Shown here piece by piece: positions 6,858 through 14,333 of a DNA stretch of 41,291 bases; the stretch's first letter is position 1, and every line of letters starts with the position of its first letter. The stretch is from Nitriliruptoraceae bacterium. GTDB lineage: Bacteria; Actinomycetota; Nitriliruptoria; Nitriliruptorales; Nitriliruptoraceae. The stretch spans positions 1 through 41,291 of the forward strand of contig SLRZ01000181.1 in the NCBI GenBank assembly GCA_007130695.1. Reading direction: 5' to 3'. The position numbers and the translations under genes were made by a program. The notes beneath the pieces are model-generated. The model searched no databases, had not been told where the DNA came from, and saw only the letters and a list, made by a program, of their open reading frames with translations.

Positions 6858-7964
6858 GTGCGTGTCGTGGTGGCGCCGGACGGGTTCGGTGGGGTCCTCA
6901 CCGCCCGGGAGGCGGCCGAGGCCATCGCCCGGGGCTGGTCGCGGGCGCGGCCCTCGGACGAACTGGTGCTCCGGCCGTTGTCGGACGGCGGGGAGGGGCT
7001 CCTCGAGGTCGTCGCCACCGAGCACGACCGCAGGCTGGTGGTCGAGGTGGCCGGTCCGCTCGGGCACCCGGTCGACGCCCCACTGCTGCTGCGTGCCGAT
7101 GGATCGGCGGTGGTCGAGGTCTCACGGGCCTGTGGCCTGGACCTCGTGCCGGCCGACCGGCGCAACCCGATGCCCGCGACGACCTACGGGGTGGGCCAAC
7201 TGATCGACCGGGCCCGCCAGCAGGGGGCGACACGCATCCTCGTGGGGCTCGGGGGCAGCGCCACCGTGGACGGGGGGTCGGGCGCACTCAACGGTCTCGG
7301 GTTCCGGCTGCGCATGCAGGACGGGTCCGGCCTCAAGGTGGGTGCCGCCGATCTCCACCGGATCGACCGCGTCGAGCAGGGCTGGGTCGGCGACTACCGC
7401 GACGTCGAGGTCCGTCTGCTCGCCGACGTCGACGCCGCCCTGGACGAGGCCGCGCCCATGTTCGGCCCCCAGAAGGGCGCCACGCCGGACCAGGTCGCAC
7501 AGCTCGAGCGGGCGCTGGCGATCTGGGCCGACGTCGTCGAGCGCGATCTCGTGGAGGGCCGGCGTCTGCGTGACGAGCCGGGTACCGGCGCCGCGGGAGG
7601 GCTCGGGCTCGGACTCGCCGCGGGGCTCGACGCGCGTCTGGTCCCCGGTGCGCCCGCGGTCGCCGGACTCGTCGGGCTCGAGGAGGCCCTGGACGGCGCC
7701 GACATGGTCATCACCGGTGAGGGGCGCCTCGACGAGACGTCCCTCCGGGGCAAGGTGGTGGGCCACCTCCTGCAACGCACCGGCGAGCTGGGCCTGCCGC
7801 TCTACGGGGTCGTCGGGGTCGTCGAATCCGGTGCACAGCTCGGCCTGGCGGGTGTCGAGGAGGCCGCGCAAGGCGGGCCGGGGGAGCGGACCCCGGGGGA
7901 GGATCCCGCCGCCGAGGTGGCGGCTGCGGCGGGCCGGTTGGCGGATGGTCTGGGTTCGCCCTGA
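6858..7964 (+). CDS. Glycerate kinase (GarK/GlxK type)
   Basis: 368 aa. The true start is the GTG at 6858 with AGGAG 7 bases upstream; the open frame extends upstream only as an antisense artefact of nadA. Family landmarks run throughout: VVVAPDGFGG, LRPLSDGGEGLL, QGATRILVGLGGSATVDGG, LADVDAAL, MFGPQKGA, PGTGAAGGLG, and near the C-terminus DMVITGEGRLDETSLRGKVV. The enzyme phosphorylates D-glycerate with ATP, to 2- or 3-phosphoglycerate depending on subfamily, feeding glyoxylate or serine breakdown into glycolysis. It diverges from nadA and stands alone on its strand. The palindrome at its predicted start site suggests local repression. No glyoxylate carboligase or tartronate reductase is nearby. 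Confidence 0.92.
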   Translation: MRVVVAPDGFGGVLTAREAAEAIARGWSRARPSDELVLRPLSDGGEGLLEVVATEHDRRLVVEVAGPLGHPVDAPLLLRADGSAVVEVSRACGLDLVPADRRNPMPATTYGVGQLIDRARQQGATRILVGLGGSATVDGGSGALNGLGFRLRMQDGSGLKVGAADLHRIDRVEQGWVGDYRDVEVRLLADVDAALDEAAPMFGPQKGATPDQVAQLERALAIWADVVERDLVEGRRLRDEPGTGAAGGLGLGLAAGLDARLVPGAPAVAGLVGLEEALDGADMVITGEGRLDETSLRGKVVGHLLQRTGELGLPLYGVVGVVESGAQLGLAGVEEAAQGGPGERTPGEDPAAEVAAAAGRLADGLGSP

Positions 7965-7988
7965 CGGCGCGCGTCACGTCGGTACACT
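7961..7988 (+). promoter_or_regulatory. Candidate promoter for the Fe-S carrier gene
   Basis: CTGACG (7961-7966), 16-bp spacer, TACACT (7983-7988). This is the best -35/-10 pair in the window. The -35 overlaps the glycerate kinase stop codon. Confidence 0.45.
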
Positions 7989-8051
7989 CGTCGGCCACCG
8001 GGTGTCCATGGGCACAGCGACACCCGAGCCGTCACGTACCGAGGAGCACCC

Positions 8052-8414
8052 GTGAGCGCCACCGACACCCACGTGGACACCGACAGCGTGATCACGCTGA
8101 CCGAGACCGCCGCCGAGAAGGTGCGCAGCTTCCTCGAGGACCAGCCCGATGTGGAGCAGATCGCCCTGCGTGTCGCCGTGCAGGCGGGCGGCTGCGCCGG
8201 CTTCCGTTACGCGCTGTTCTTCGACGACCGCCAGCTCGATGGCGACCTCGAGGAGCAGCACCACGGCATCAACGTCCGTGTCGACAAGATGTCGACCCCC
8301 TACATCCACGGTTCGGTGATCGACTGGAAGGAGAGCCTGGAGGCATCCGGCTTCTCCATCGAGAACCCGAACTCCTCCGGCAGCTGCGCCTGCGGCGACT
8401 CCGCCACCTTCTAG
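8052..8414 (+). CDS. A-type iron-sulfur carrier (HesB/IscA/ErpA family)
   Basis: 120 aa, slightly longer than the usual 105-115 because of a short N-terminal extension. The three conserved cysteines are Cys48 (AGGCAGFRY), Cys112 and Cys114 (SGSCACGDS). ITLTETAAEKVRSFL is the typical first helix. By family knowledge the protein binds a [2Fe-2S] or [4Fe-4S] cluster between subunits and delivers it to apo-enzymes. The GTG start has GAGGAG 5 bases upstream and its own promoter, so it is probably monocistronic. Its setting next to NadA (an Fe-S enzyme) and upstream of a desulfurase/TusA run is suggestive only. IscA and ErpA cannot be separated by eye. Confidence 0.93.
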   Translation: MSATDTHVDTDSVITLTETAAEKVRSFLEDQPDVEQIALRVAVQAGGCAGFRYALFFDDRQLDGDLEEQHHGINVRVDKMSTPYIHGSVIDWKESLEASGFSIENPNSSGSCACGDSATF

Positions 8415-8447
8415 AGCCCGCAGCCAGGTTCATCATCTTCGCCATCC

Positions 8448-8474
8448 GGAGCCCGGCCCACGTGGTCGGGCTCC
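8448..8474. terminator. Bidirectional terminator hairpin
   Basis: GGAGCCCGGCC, loop CACGT, GGTCGGGCTCC: an 11-bp stem with a single G-T pair. It lies between the convergent Fe-S carrier and proline-racemase-family genes. No T-run. Confidence 0.55.
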
Positions 8475-8490
8475 GTCGCGTGTGTCGGCG

Positions 8491-9534
8491 TCACGGCAGC
8501 AGGTGCTCGAGGTCGCTGATGTCGACCAGGGGATCGTCGAGGTCGACCAGGATCTGGGAGTGGGCCAGGGTGTAGGCCCGGCCGGTGATGTTGGTCTCCA
8601 GCGCCGCGTGGTCGCCCACCGTCGCCACGCCGAGGACCGTGCCGCGGAAGCTCGACTCACGGGGGGAGATGGTGTCCAGCCACTGGCCCTCACGGATACG
8701 TCCCTGTTCGTACATCCGGGCCAACCGCGCCGAGGTCCCCGTGCCCGTGGGGCTGCGGCAGATCACCCCGGGGTGGACGTAGGTGGCCGACCGGGCCCGG
8801 TAGCCCTCGTCGCCGGCCGACTCCAGCGGGCCGCAGAAGTGCATGAAGGGCAGGGGGCCGGGGTTTCCGAGCACCGGGTGCTCGAAGTCGAACCCCGGGC
8901 GCACCGCCCGGACGAATGCGTCGCCGAACGCGGCCATCGCGATCAGTTCGTCGCGCACCAGTCCGAAGCCGATCTCGTCAGCGTCGACCAGGGCGAAGAA
9001 GGCCCCGCTCCACACGACGTCGTAGCGCACCTCGCCGTACCGGGGGACCTCGACCGTGAGGTCGCGCGCGGCGACGTAGGCCGGCTCGCCTTGGGTGGTG
9101 ATGGACGCCACGCGCCCGTCACGGCATTCGGCGGTGACCCGGGCGAGGCCGGCCGGCGACTCCAGGACCAGCGACTGCGTGCCCTCCTGCATCGGGACGA
9201 GGCCGGACTCGAGGACCGCGGTGGCCGTACAGATGGTGTTGGACCCGGAGTACATGGGGTAACCCATGGCCTCCATGATGATGTAGCCGGCCTGCGCCTC
9301 GGGATGGCTGGGCTCGACGATGAGGTCGATCGACATGGCCGGATCGCCGTAGGGCTCGTTCAACAGCAGGCGGCGCAGGCCGTCGCCGTGCTGCTCGAGG
9401 TAGCGCATCTTGTCGAGCACCGTGGTGCCCGGCAGGAGGGCGATCCCGCCGGTGACGATGCGGCTGACGTCCCCACCGGACTGCGTGTCCAGCAGCTCCA
9501 GGGAGCGCATGCGGTGACCGGGCCTAAGCAGCAT
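8491..9534 (-). CDS. Proline racemase superfamily protein with Ser/Thr active site
   Basis: 347 aa from the ATG at 9534, which overlaps the stop of the upstream dehydrogenase gene; an ATG at 9510 also fits the family N-terminus. The fold is clear: LDTQSGGDVSRIV, YIIMEAMGYPMYSGSNTI, RPGFDFEHPVLGNPG, SPTGTGTSAR. Classical proline racemase uses two Cys, in MCGH and SPCGTGT. Here the first is Ser96 (with the following His also Ser) and the second is Thr263. Loss of the second Cys to Thr is known from trans-3-hydroxyproline dehydratases of this superfamily, so racemisation is unlikely and a dehydratase- or epimerase-like role is more plausible. Substrate unknown. Coupling to the dehydrogenase suggests a shared pathway. 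Confidence 0.85.
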   Translation of the reverse strand: MLLRPGHRMRSLELLDTQSGGDVSRIVTGGIALLPGTTVLDKMRYLEQHGDGLRRLLLNEPYGDPAMSIDLIVEPSHPEAQAGYIIMEAMGYPMYSGSNTICTATAVLESGLVPMQEGTQSLVLESPAGLARVTAECRDGRVASITTQGEPAYVAARDLTVEVPRYGEVRYDVVWSGAFFALVDADEIGFGLVRDELIAMAAFGDAFVRAVRPGFDFEHPVLGNPGPLPFMHFCGPLESAGDEGYRARSATYVHPGVICRSPTGTGTSARLARMYEQGRIREGQWLDTISPRESSFRGTVLGVATVGDHAALETNITGRAYTLAHSQILVDLDDPLVDISDLEHLLP

Positions 9535-10630
9535 GGGGTGCCCCGAACTCGTCCCACTTCGCGTCCGGCACGATCACGAGGTTGCCGACGTAGCCCTTCG
9601 ACATGAACTCCTCCTGGGCCCGGTGGAACTCCGAGAGCCGGTAGGTGCCGTGCAGCAGGGGCCTGATGTCGCCGCGCTCGATGTAGCTCTTCAGGCGGCG
9701 GAACGCCGTCCGGGTGCCCTGCGACGAGCCGTGCAGCTCGAGCTGCTTGAGGTACATCGTGCGCAGGTCGAGCTCGACGACCGGGCCCGCGATGGCGCCC
9801 GAGGTGGTGTACCGGCCCTCCGGTCGCAGGATGCGCAGCAGGTCGTTGAACATCGGCCCGGCCACGAGGTCGGCGACCACGTCGACTGGCGCGCCCCCCG
9901 TGACCTCGAGCGTCTGTTCCACGAGGTCGCCCTCGCCGCGCAGCACGACCCCCTCGGCACCGATATCGCGGACCGCGTCCTGTTTGCCCCGGCTGGTGAC
10001 GGCGTAGGGAAGGGCGCCGCGGGCCCGGACGAGCTGGATCAACCCCGAGCCCACCCCGCCGGACGCGCCGGTGATCAGGACCCGTTCACCCTCGGTGAGC
10101 CGGACCCGGTCGAGCATGTGTTCGCCGGTGAGGTAGGCGCAGCAGAACGTCGCGAGCTCCGCGTCGCTGATCAGGGTGTCGACCGGGTGGGCGTTCTCCG
10201 TGGGGACCGCGGTGTACTCCGCATAGCCCCCGTCGCGTCCGTGGCCGATGTAGTCGATGTCGGCCAGGCTCTCGTCGCCCTCCGGGCGGTTGTAGATGCT
10301 GAAGTCGACCATCACGCGCTGGCCGATGCGGTGGTCGTCGACCCCCGGCCCCACCGCCACGATCCGGCCGACCGTGTCGGTGCCCTGGATGCGCGGGAAC
10401 TGCAGGGTGGATCGCCCACGGCGCCACGTCGACACCGATGCCGCGTCGGTCTCGGTGCCGTAGGCGCCCTGTCGGACCCACACGTCGGTGTTGTTCATGC
10501 CGCAGGCGGTGACCTCGACCAGCACCTCACCCTCGGCGGGGCTGGGGACCGCCACGTCCTCGCGGTACTCGAGCATCTCCAGGCCGCCGTGCCCGACGAG
10601 CTGGACCGCCCGCATCGTCTCCGGAACCAT
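9524..10630 (-). CDS. Medium-chain dehydrogenase/reductase (quinone reductase/alcohol dehydrogenase-like)
   Basis: 368 aa from the ATG at 10630, with AAGGAG 7 bases upstream. The GroES-like N-terminal domain (AVPSPAEGEVLVEVTACGMNNTDVWVRQG) is followed by a Rossmann domain with the nucleotide motif ITGASGGVGSGLIQLV. The catalytic-zinc Cys/His pattern of true alcohol dehydrogenases is not evident; CGMNNTD has Asn-Thr-Asp where many zinc enzymes have C-HSD. A zinc-independent NADPH:quinone reductase or 2-enal reductase type is therefore likely. An unusual insertion (about residues 58-75, TDAASVSTWRRGRSTLQFP) precedes RIQGTDTVGRIVAVG. The stop overlaps the proline-racemase-family start, indicating translational coupling. 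Substrate cannot be named. Confidence 0.85.
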   Translation of the reverse strand: MVPETMRAVQLVGHGGLEMLEYREDVAVPSPAEGEVLVEVTACGMNNTDVWVRQGAYGTETDAASVSTWRRGRSTLQFPRIQGTDTVGRIVAVGPGVDDHRIGQRVMVDFSIYNRPEGDESLADIDYIGHGRDGGYAEYTAVPTENAHPVDTLISDAELATFCCAYLTGEHMLDRVRLTEGERVLITGASGGVGSGLIQLVRARGALPYAVTSRGKQDAVRDIGAEGVVLRGEGDLVEQTLEVTGGAPVDVVADLVAGPMFNDLLRILRPEGRYTTSGAIAGPVVELDLRTMYLKQLELHGSSQGTRTAFRRLKSYIERGDIRPLLHGTYRLSEFHRAQEEFMSKGYVGNLVIVPDAKWDEFGAPHAA

Positions 10631-10656
10631 TCGCCGTGCTCCTTGTCGGTGCTCCC

Positions 10657-10673
10657 GGCACCCTAACGGTGCC
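10657..10673 (-). promoter_or_regulatory. Candidate -10 inside an inverted repeat, dehydrogenase gene
   Basis: GGCACC-CTAAC-GGTGCC is a 6-bp inverted repeat. Its minus strand contains TAGGGT (10665 to 10660), a TANNNT hexamer placed about 30 bases before the dehydrogenase ATG. It may be a promoter with an overlapping operator. Confidence 0.35.
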
Positions 10674-10772
10674 CCCGGGGTCGACGGCCGCGGGCCGACG
10701 GTGTGCGTCCGGCCGGGTCCGACGGTCTCCGCGGCGCTGCCGGCCGCCGTGTGCCGGCTGGGTCGCGAGGGG

Positions 10773-11015
10773 TCAGCGGGTCCGCTCGACGACGAACCGG
10801 AGCACGTCGCCGTCGACCTCGAGCGACACCAGCCGGTGTCGGCGCATCCGGCACCAGACGGGCACGTCGACGCGGGCGGTGGGATCCGTGGCCAGCAGAC
10901 GGACGGTGTCACCGACGCCGACACCCTCGATGGCCTGTGCGAGCTCGATCACCGGCATCGGACAGGTCAGGCCGGAGGCGTCGACCTCGGTGGGTGGCTC
11001 GTCTGTGGGCGGCAA
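10773..11015 (-). CDS. tusA: TusA-family sulfurtransferase
   Basis: 80 aa, the standard size. The diagnostic CPxP motif is at Cys18-Pro21 (DASGLTCPMPVIELAQAI), where the Cys carries persulfide sulfur. By family knowledge TusA receives sulfur from a cysteine desulfurase and passes it to tRNA thiolation, molybdopterin or other sulfur pathways. The start is a TTG at 11015, the only start codon after the in-frame stop at about 11046; its ribosome site is weak. It sits in a minus-strand run behind a cysteine desulfurase-like gene and a Usp gene. In Streptomyces, as I recall, the same desulfurase type is fused to a C-terminal TusA domain, so the two probably work together. Confidence 0.85.
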   Translation of the reverse strand: MPPTDEPPTEVDASGLTCPMPVIELAQAIEGVGVGDTVRLLATDPTARVDVPVWCRMRRHRLVSLEVDGDVLRFVVERTR

Positions 11016-11060
11016 CGGGTGCCTGACGCTCGGGAGCGCCCGAGTCTAGGCCTCCACGGT

Positions 11061-12275
11061 CTAGGCCAGGGGCCGTCCGCCCGAGAGGTCGTTGTCGACC
11101 GACGGTGGCGCCGTGCCCTCGCCGGGCTCCTCGTCGCTGGCCACGGTCAGGTCACCGACCGACACGGCGACATGGTGCGCCGCCCGCTCGAGCTCGTAGG
11201 TGATCTCCGCGCCACGGAACTCCGGCGCGTCGTTCAGCGTGATCATCACCCGCGAGAGGGCGGCGTTGGCGCTCCCGGCCCGCACGGTCACGGTCGCGCG
11301 CACGTGGGGGCGGATGTCGATGGTGGGCCACCAGGCGATGAGATGGTCGGTGACCCCGACGGTGGACAGGACCCGGGCGAGGTCCTCGGGGCCGACGTCG
11401 ACCTCGTCGGGCAGCCGTGCGGTGACCACGACCCGGGTCTGGTCACGTGTGCCGGCTGGAGGCGCCGGAGCGGGACGACCCGCCGCCCCGACCGCCTCCA
11501 CGATCCCGCGCTCGGTCGGACCGACGTCGACGGCCACGAGCAGGGTCGAGTCGGGGGTGGCCCAGGCGAGGTGGGTGGTGGCCGCGCGAAGTCCCGACAC
11601 GGTCGGTGCGACCGCGGCGAGAACGAGGTCGGTCGCCTGCGCCGCCGCCCCCACGGCGTGGTGGATGCGGCGTGGGTCGTGGTGGACGCGGTCACAGAGG
11701 CCCGTGACGCTCTCGGGCAGCGGAGGCTCGGCGTGACCGGTGCGCAGCACCGTGGTGGGCTCCACCGTCCCCAGGGCCAACCGGTCGGCGAGCGCGACCG
11801 CGAGGTCGAGCCCCCGGCGCCCGCCGGGCAGCAGGTGATCGGCGGAGACCGGCAGCAGGATCCGCTCGAACGGGGTGCTCCCGAGGCGAACGATCGCCAG
11901 GGGCACCGACGAGCGGCCCACGACCGAGTCGATGAGTTCCCCGAAGACGTCCGACGTGGAACTGCGGCCACGCCATCCCATCACGACCAGACTCGCGTCC
12001 TGTTCGCGCACCGCCTGCAGGACCCCGTCCACGGCCCGGGGCGCGCGCACGACCCGGCCCAGGGCACGTCCCCCACGGGCGACGACGACGCGCTCGGCCT
12101 CGGCGACGCCCTGCTCGGCCTCCGCGACGACGTCGGCGGGCGCGGTCGGGCCGACCACGGTCACCGGGACCACCAGGCCGCCCTCGGGATCGGTCAGCCG
12201 TGTCGCCAGCGCCAGCAGGGGCGTGACGGACGCCGGGTTGGCGACCGGGACGAGCACGCGGTGTCCGAGGGACAT
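11061..12275 (-). CDS. Two-domain universal stress protein
   Basis: 404 aa from the ATG at 12275, with AAGGGAG 5 bases upstream. Two Usp-like units are visible. The first (about 1-145) begins HRVLVPVANPASV and ends with VVMGWRGRSSTSDVFGELI and SVPLAIVRLG, resembling the nucleotide-binding region. The second begins RILLPVSADHLLPGG (about 150) and reads through to about 290. The last 100 residues (TRVVVTARLPDEV ... VTVRAGSANAALSR) are not Usp-like; similar tails follow Usp domains in some transporter-linked proteins, but no membrane helix is present here. Function is unknown beyond a stress or nucleotide-binding role. It lies between the desulfurase and TusA genes and is 45 bases from tusA, so probably cotranscribed with it. 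Confidence 0.7.
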   Translation of the reverse strand: MSLGHRVLVPVANPASVTPLLALATRLTDPEGGLVVPVTVVGPTAPADVVAEAEQGVAEAERVVVARGGRALGRVVRAPRAVDGVLQAVREQDASLVVMGWRGRSSTSDVFGELIDSVVGRSSVPLAIVRLGSTPFERILLPVSADHLLPGGRRGLDLAVALADRLALGTVEPTTVLRTGHAEPPLPESVTGLCDRVHHDPRRIHHAVGAAAQATDLVLAAVAPTVSGLRAATTHLAWATPDSTLLVAVDVGPTERGIVEAVGAAGRPAPAPPAGTRDQTRVVVTARLPDEVDVGPEDLARVLSTVGVTDHLIAWWPTIDIRPHVRATVTVRAGSANAALSRVMITLNDAPEFRGAEITYELERAAHHVAVSVGDLTVASDEEPGEGTAPPSVDNDLSGGRPLA

Positions 12276-12340
12276 CCGGGCTCCCTTTCGACCGACGTTG
12301 CCGGAGCGCTCGAGAAGCCGCGGTGGGGACCAATCCACTG

Positions 12341-12346
12341 ATGCTA
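12341..12346 (-). promoter_or_regulatory. Candidate -10 (TAGCAT) for the Usp gene
   Basis: TAGCAT on the minus strand, 65 bases before the Usp start. It implies that the Usp-tusA pair can be transcribed independently of the desulfurase gene. Confidence 0.3.
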
Positions 12347-12466
12347 CCGAGCGGGTCCCGGCCGCGGTCGGGCAAGGCGCCGGTCGCGCACCGGAGCGCG
12401 CGGGAACTCACGCAGCGCGGTCATGAAGTGACGTTGGGCGAGGCCTGTCGGGCCCCGCCCCGAGGG

Positions 12467-13624
12467 TCACCGCCCGTAGGCGTGGCGCAGCGAGGTGACC
12501 GCGTCGCGGTAGGCCGCCACGGCGTCATCGACGTCGGAGACGCGGGTGGCCGGCCCGACCGAGAAGCGCACGTGGCCGCGGGTGTGCACCCCCATGGCGA
12601 CGAGGACGTGTGAGGCCTCCTCCCACGGTAGGGACGCGCACGACGAGCCCGAGTGCACGGCGAAGCCCCGCTCGTCGAGCGCGGCCGCGAGTGCCTCCCC
12701 GTCGACCCCCTGCGCGGTGGCGGCGACGATGCCGGGGTGCGCGTCCGCGAGGGGCCCGTGAACCTCGACCCCGTCGACCGCCTCGGGCAGGGCGGCGCGC
12801 AGACGACGGCGCAGCACCTCCCGGTGGGAGTGCTCGGACTGGAGTCGGTCGGTGGCGGCCTGCAGTGCGACGGCGCCGGCCGCGACCGCGGCGACGTCGA
12901 TGCCGCCCGCCCGGCGCCGGCGTTGGCGGTCGTCCCCCTCGAGCAGCGGTGCGAGCCGCGCGCGCTCACCGAGCGCCAGGAACCCCAGGCCCCGGGGGCC
13001 GCCGAACTTGCCGCACGAGGCCGTGAGCAGATCCGCCCCGACCTGATCGAGCGTGACGCCCATCTGACCGACGCTCTGGCAGGCGTCGACGTGCAGCAAC
13101 GCCCCCCGGTCCCGGCAGGCCGCGGCAACTTCGTGGGTGGGTTGGGTGGCGCCCACCTCGTGGTTGGCGTGCTGGAGGTGGACCGACAGGGTGTCCCCGG
13201 TGATCGCGGCCATCATCCGCTCCGCGTCCACGGTGCCGGAGCGGTCCACGCCGACGACGTCGAGGGTGTAGCCGTGGTCGGCGGCCAGACGTTCGGTCGC
13301 CCGTAGCACCGCCGAGTGCTCGACGGCACCGACGACGACGTGCCGGCGGCGATCCCCCCGGCGTTCGGCGGCCAGGGCCGGGCCCAGGACCGCGAGGTGG
13401 ATCGCCTCGGTCCCGCCCGACGTCCAGACCAGGCCCGCCGGCCCGCCGCCGAGCGTGGCCGCCGTGGTGGTCGTCGCCCGCTCCAACAGGTCCCGGCTCG
13501 TCCGGCCCTCGGCGTGGGCGCGTGCCGGGTCGCCCACCGTGAGATCGACCGCGTCCTGCCAGGCCTGTCGGGCCTCATCACGCAACGGCCACAGCGAGGC
13601 GTGGTCGAGGTAGACGCGGGCCAT
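12467..13624 (-). CDS. Cysteine desulfurase-like class V aminotransferase
   Basis: 385 aa from the ATG at 13624 with GGAG upstream. PLP-site residues are visible: SGGTEAIHL (69-77), His103 (VEHSAV), Asp180 and Gln183 (HVDACQSVG), Lys206 (ASCGKFGGPRG) and the catalytic loop Cys329 (HSGSSCAS). NifS/IscS enzymes usually have His before the PLP Lys (SxHK); here it is Gly. By family knowledge it would take sulfur from L-cysteine as a persulfide. It heads a minus-strand run that includes TusA, and the sequence style matches actinobacterial desulfurases that carry a fused TusA domain, here absent. Selenocysteine lyase-like or thiolation-specific roles remain open. Confidence 0.88.
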   Translation of the reverse strand: MARVYLDHASLWPLRDEARQAWQDAVDLTVGDPARAHAEGRTSRDLLERATTTTAATLGGGPAGLVWTSGGTEAIHLAVLGPALAAERRGDRRRHVVVGAVEHSAVLRATERLAADHGYTLDVVGVDRSGTVDAERMMAAITGDTLSVHLQHANHEVGATQPTHEVAAACRDRGALLHVDACQSVGQMGVTLDQVGADLLTASCGKFGGPRGLGFLALGERARLAPLLEGDDRQRRRRAGGIDVAAVAAGAVALQAATDRLQSEHSHREVLRRRLRAALPEAVDGVEVHGPLADAHPGIVAATAQGVDGEALAAALDERGFAVHSGSSCASLPWEEASHVLVAMGVHTRGHVRFSVGPATRVSDVDDAVAAYRDAVTSLRHAYGR

Positions 13625-13712
13625 GGGGTGCTCCGGGAGCCGGCGTCGGTGGGCCGTCGGCGACTCGCGCACGAAGGCCGTACCGGCGGGTCGCCTGACG
13701 GCGGGCCGGGGA

Positions 13713-13718
13713 ACGTTA
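13713..13718 (-). promoter_or_regulatory. Candidate -10 (TAACGT) for the desulfurase gene
   Basis: TAACGT on the minus strand, about 90 bases before the desulfurase ATG, in the intergenic region shared with a divergent response regulator. No -35 match. Confidence 0.3.
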
Positions 13719-13784
13719 GCAGCGTGCGCCCCGCGGCCCGAGGGGGGGCGGCGCCCGGAGACGGAGTCCCAGGACGGCGTCGGA

Positions 13785-13790
13785 TAGGCT
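13785..13790 (+). promoter_or_regulatory. Candidate -10 (TAGGCT) for the receiver-domain gene
   Basis: TAGGCT, 52 bases before the GTG at 13842. The same hexamer precedes plsC. Confidence 0.35.
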
Positions 13791-13841
13791 CCGCGGGCGA
13801 GCGTGTCCCTGTTCGAATGCCGACGAGGTGGTCGTTTACCG

Positions 13842-14312
13842 GTGCGGGTCCTGGTGGTGTCGGAGGACGCGGTCGAGCGACTGCGGGCGGTCAGTGCCCT
13901 GCGGTTGCACGTGGAGCGTGACGTCGAGGTCGTCGAGGCCGTCTCGGATCCCCAGGCACGCCAGATCCTTCGCGACGACGCCGCCTTCGACCTGTTCGTG
14001 CTCGACGGCGACCTGCGGCCCAAGGGCGGCTTCGCCCTGCTCTACGCACTGCGGTCACGGGCGGAACTCGACCGGGTGGCGCCACTTCCCGCGATCATCC
14101 TGGCGGGACGCGAGCAGGACCGCTGGCTCGCGGACTGGGCCGGTGCGAACGCCGTCCTGGTCAAGCCGGTCGCGCCCTTCGCGCTCGCACGGCAGGTGGA
14201 GGAACTGGTCGGGGTCCGGGGAGCCGAGCACGGGGCGACGGAGTCCAGTGACCAGATCGCCGACCTCATCGAAGCCGCGGGCCGGAACCAGGAGGCCGGC
14301 CTCAACCCCTGA
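13842..14312 (+). CDS. Single-domain response regulator
   Basis: 156 aa from the GTG at 13842 (GAGGTGG about 11 bases upstream); an upstream GTG at 13803 lacks a ribosome site. It is a receiver domain: VRVLVVSEDAV at the start supplies one acidic residue pair, DLFVLDGDL carries the phospho-acceptor Asp, and AVLVKPVAPF carries the conserved Lys. There is no DNA-binding or enzymatic output domain, only a short variable tail after about residue 125. It would act by protein contact or phosphorelay. It is convergent with a second response regulator (21-base gap) and divergent from the desulfurase gene. Its kinase is unknown. Confidence 0.8.
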   Translation: MRVLVVSEDAVERLRAVSALRLHVERDVEVVEAVSDPQARQILRDDAAFDLFVLDGDLRPKGGFALLYALRSRAELDRVAPLPAIILAGREQDRWLADWAGANAVLVKPVAPFALARQVEELVGVRGAEHGATESSDQIADLIEAAGRNQEAGLNP

Positions 14313-14333
14313 AGGCACGGGGTCGGGGTGCGT

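Noticed and set aside
13741-13760. G-rich run as a G-quadruplex or regulatory element
   Set aside because: Only one long G-run with short neighbours; it does not meet a four-tract pattern and sits in ordinary GC-rich spacer.
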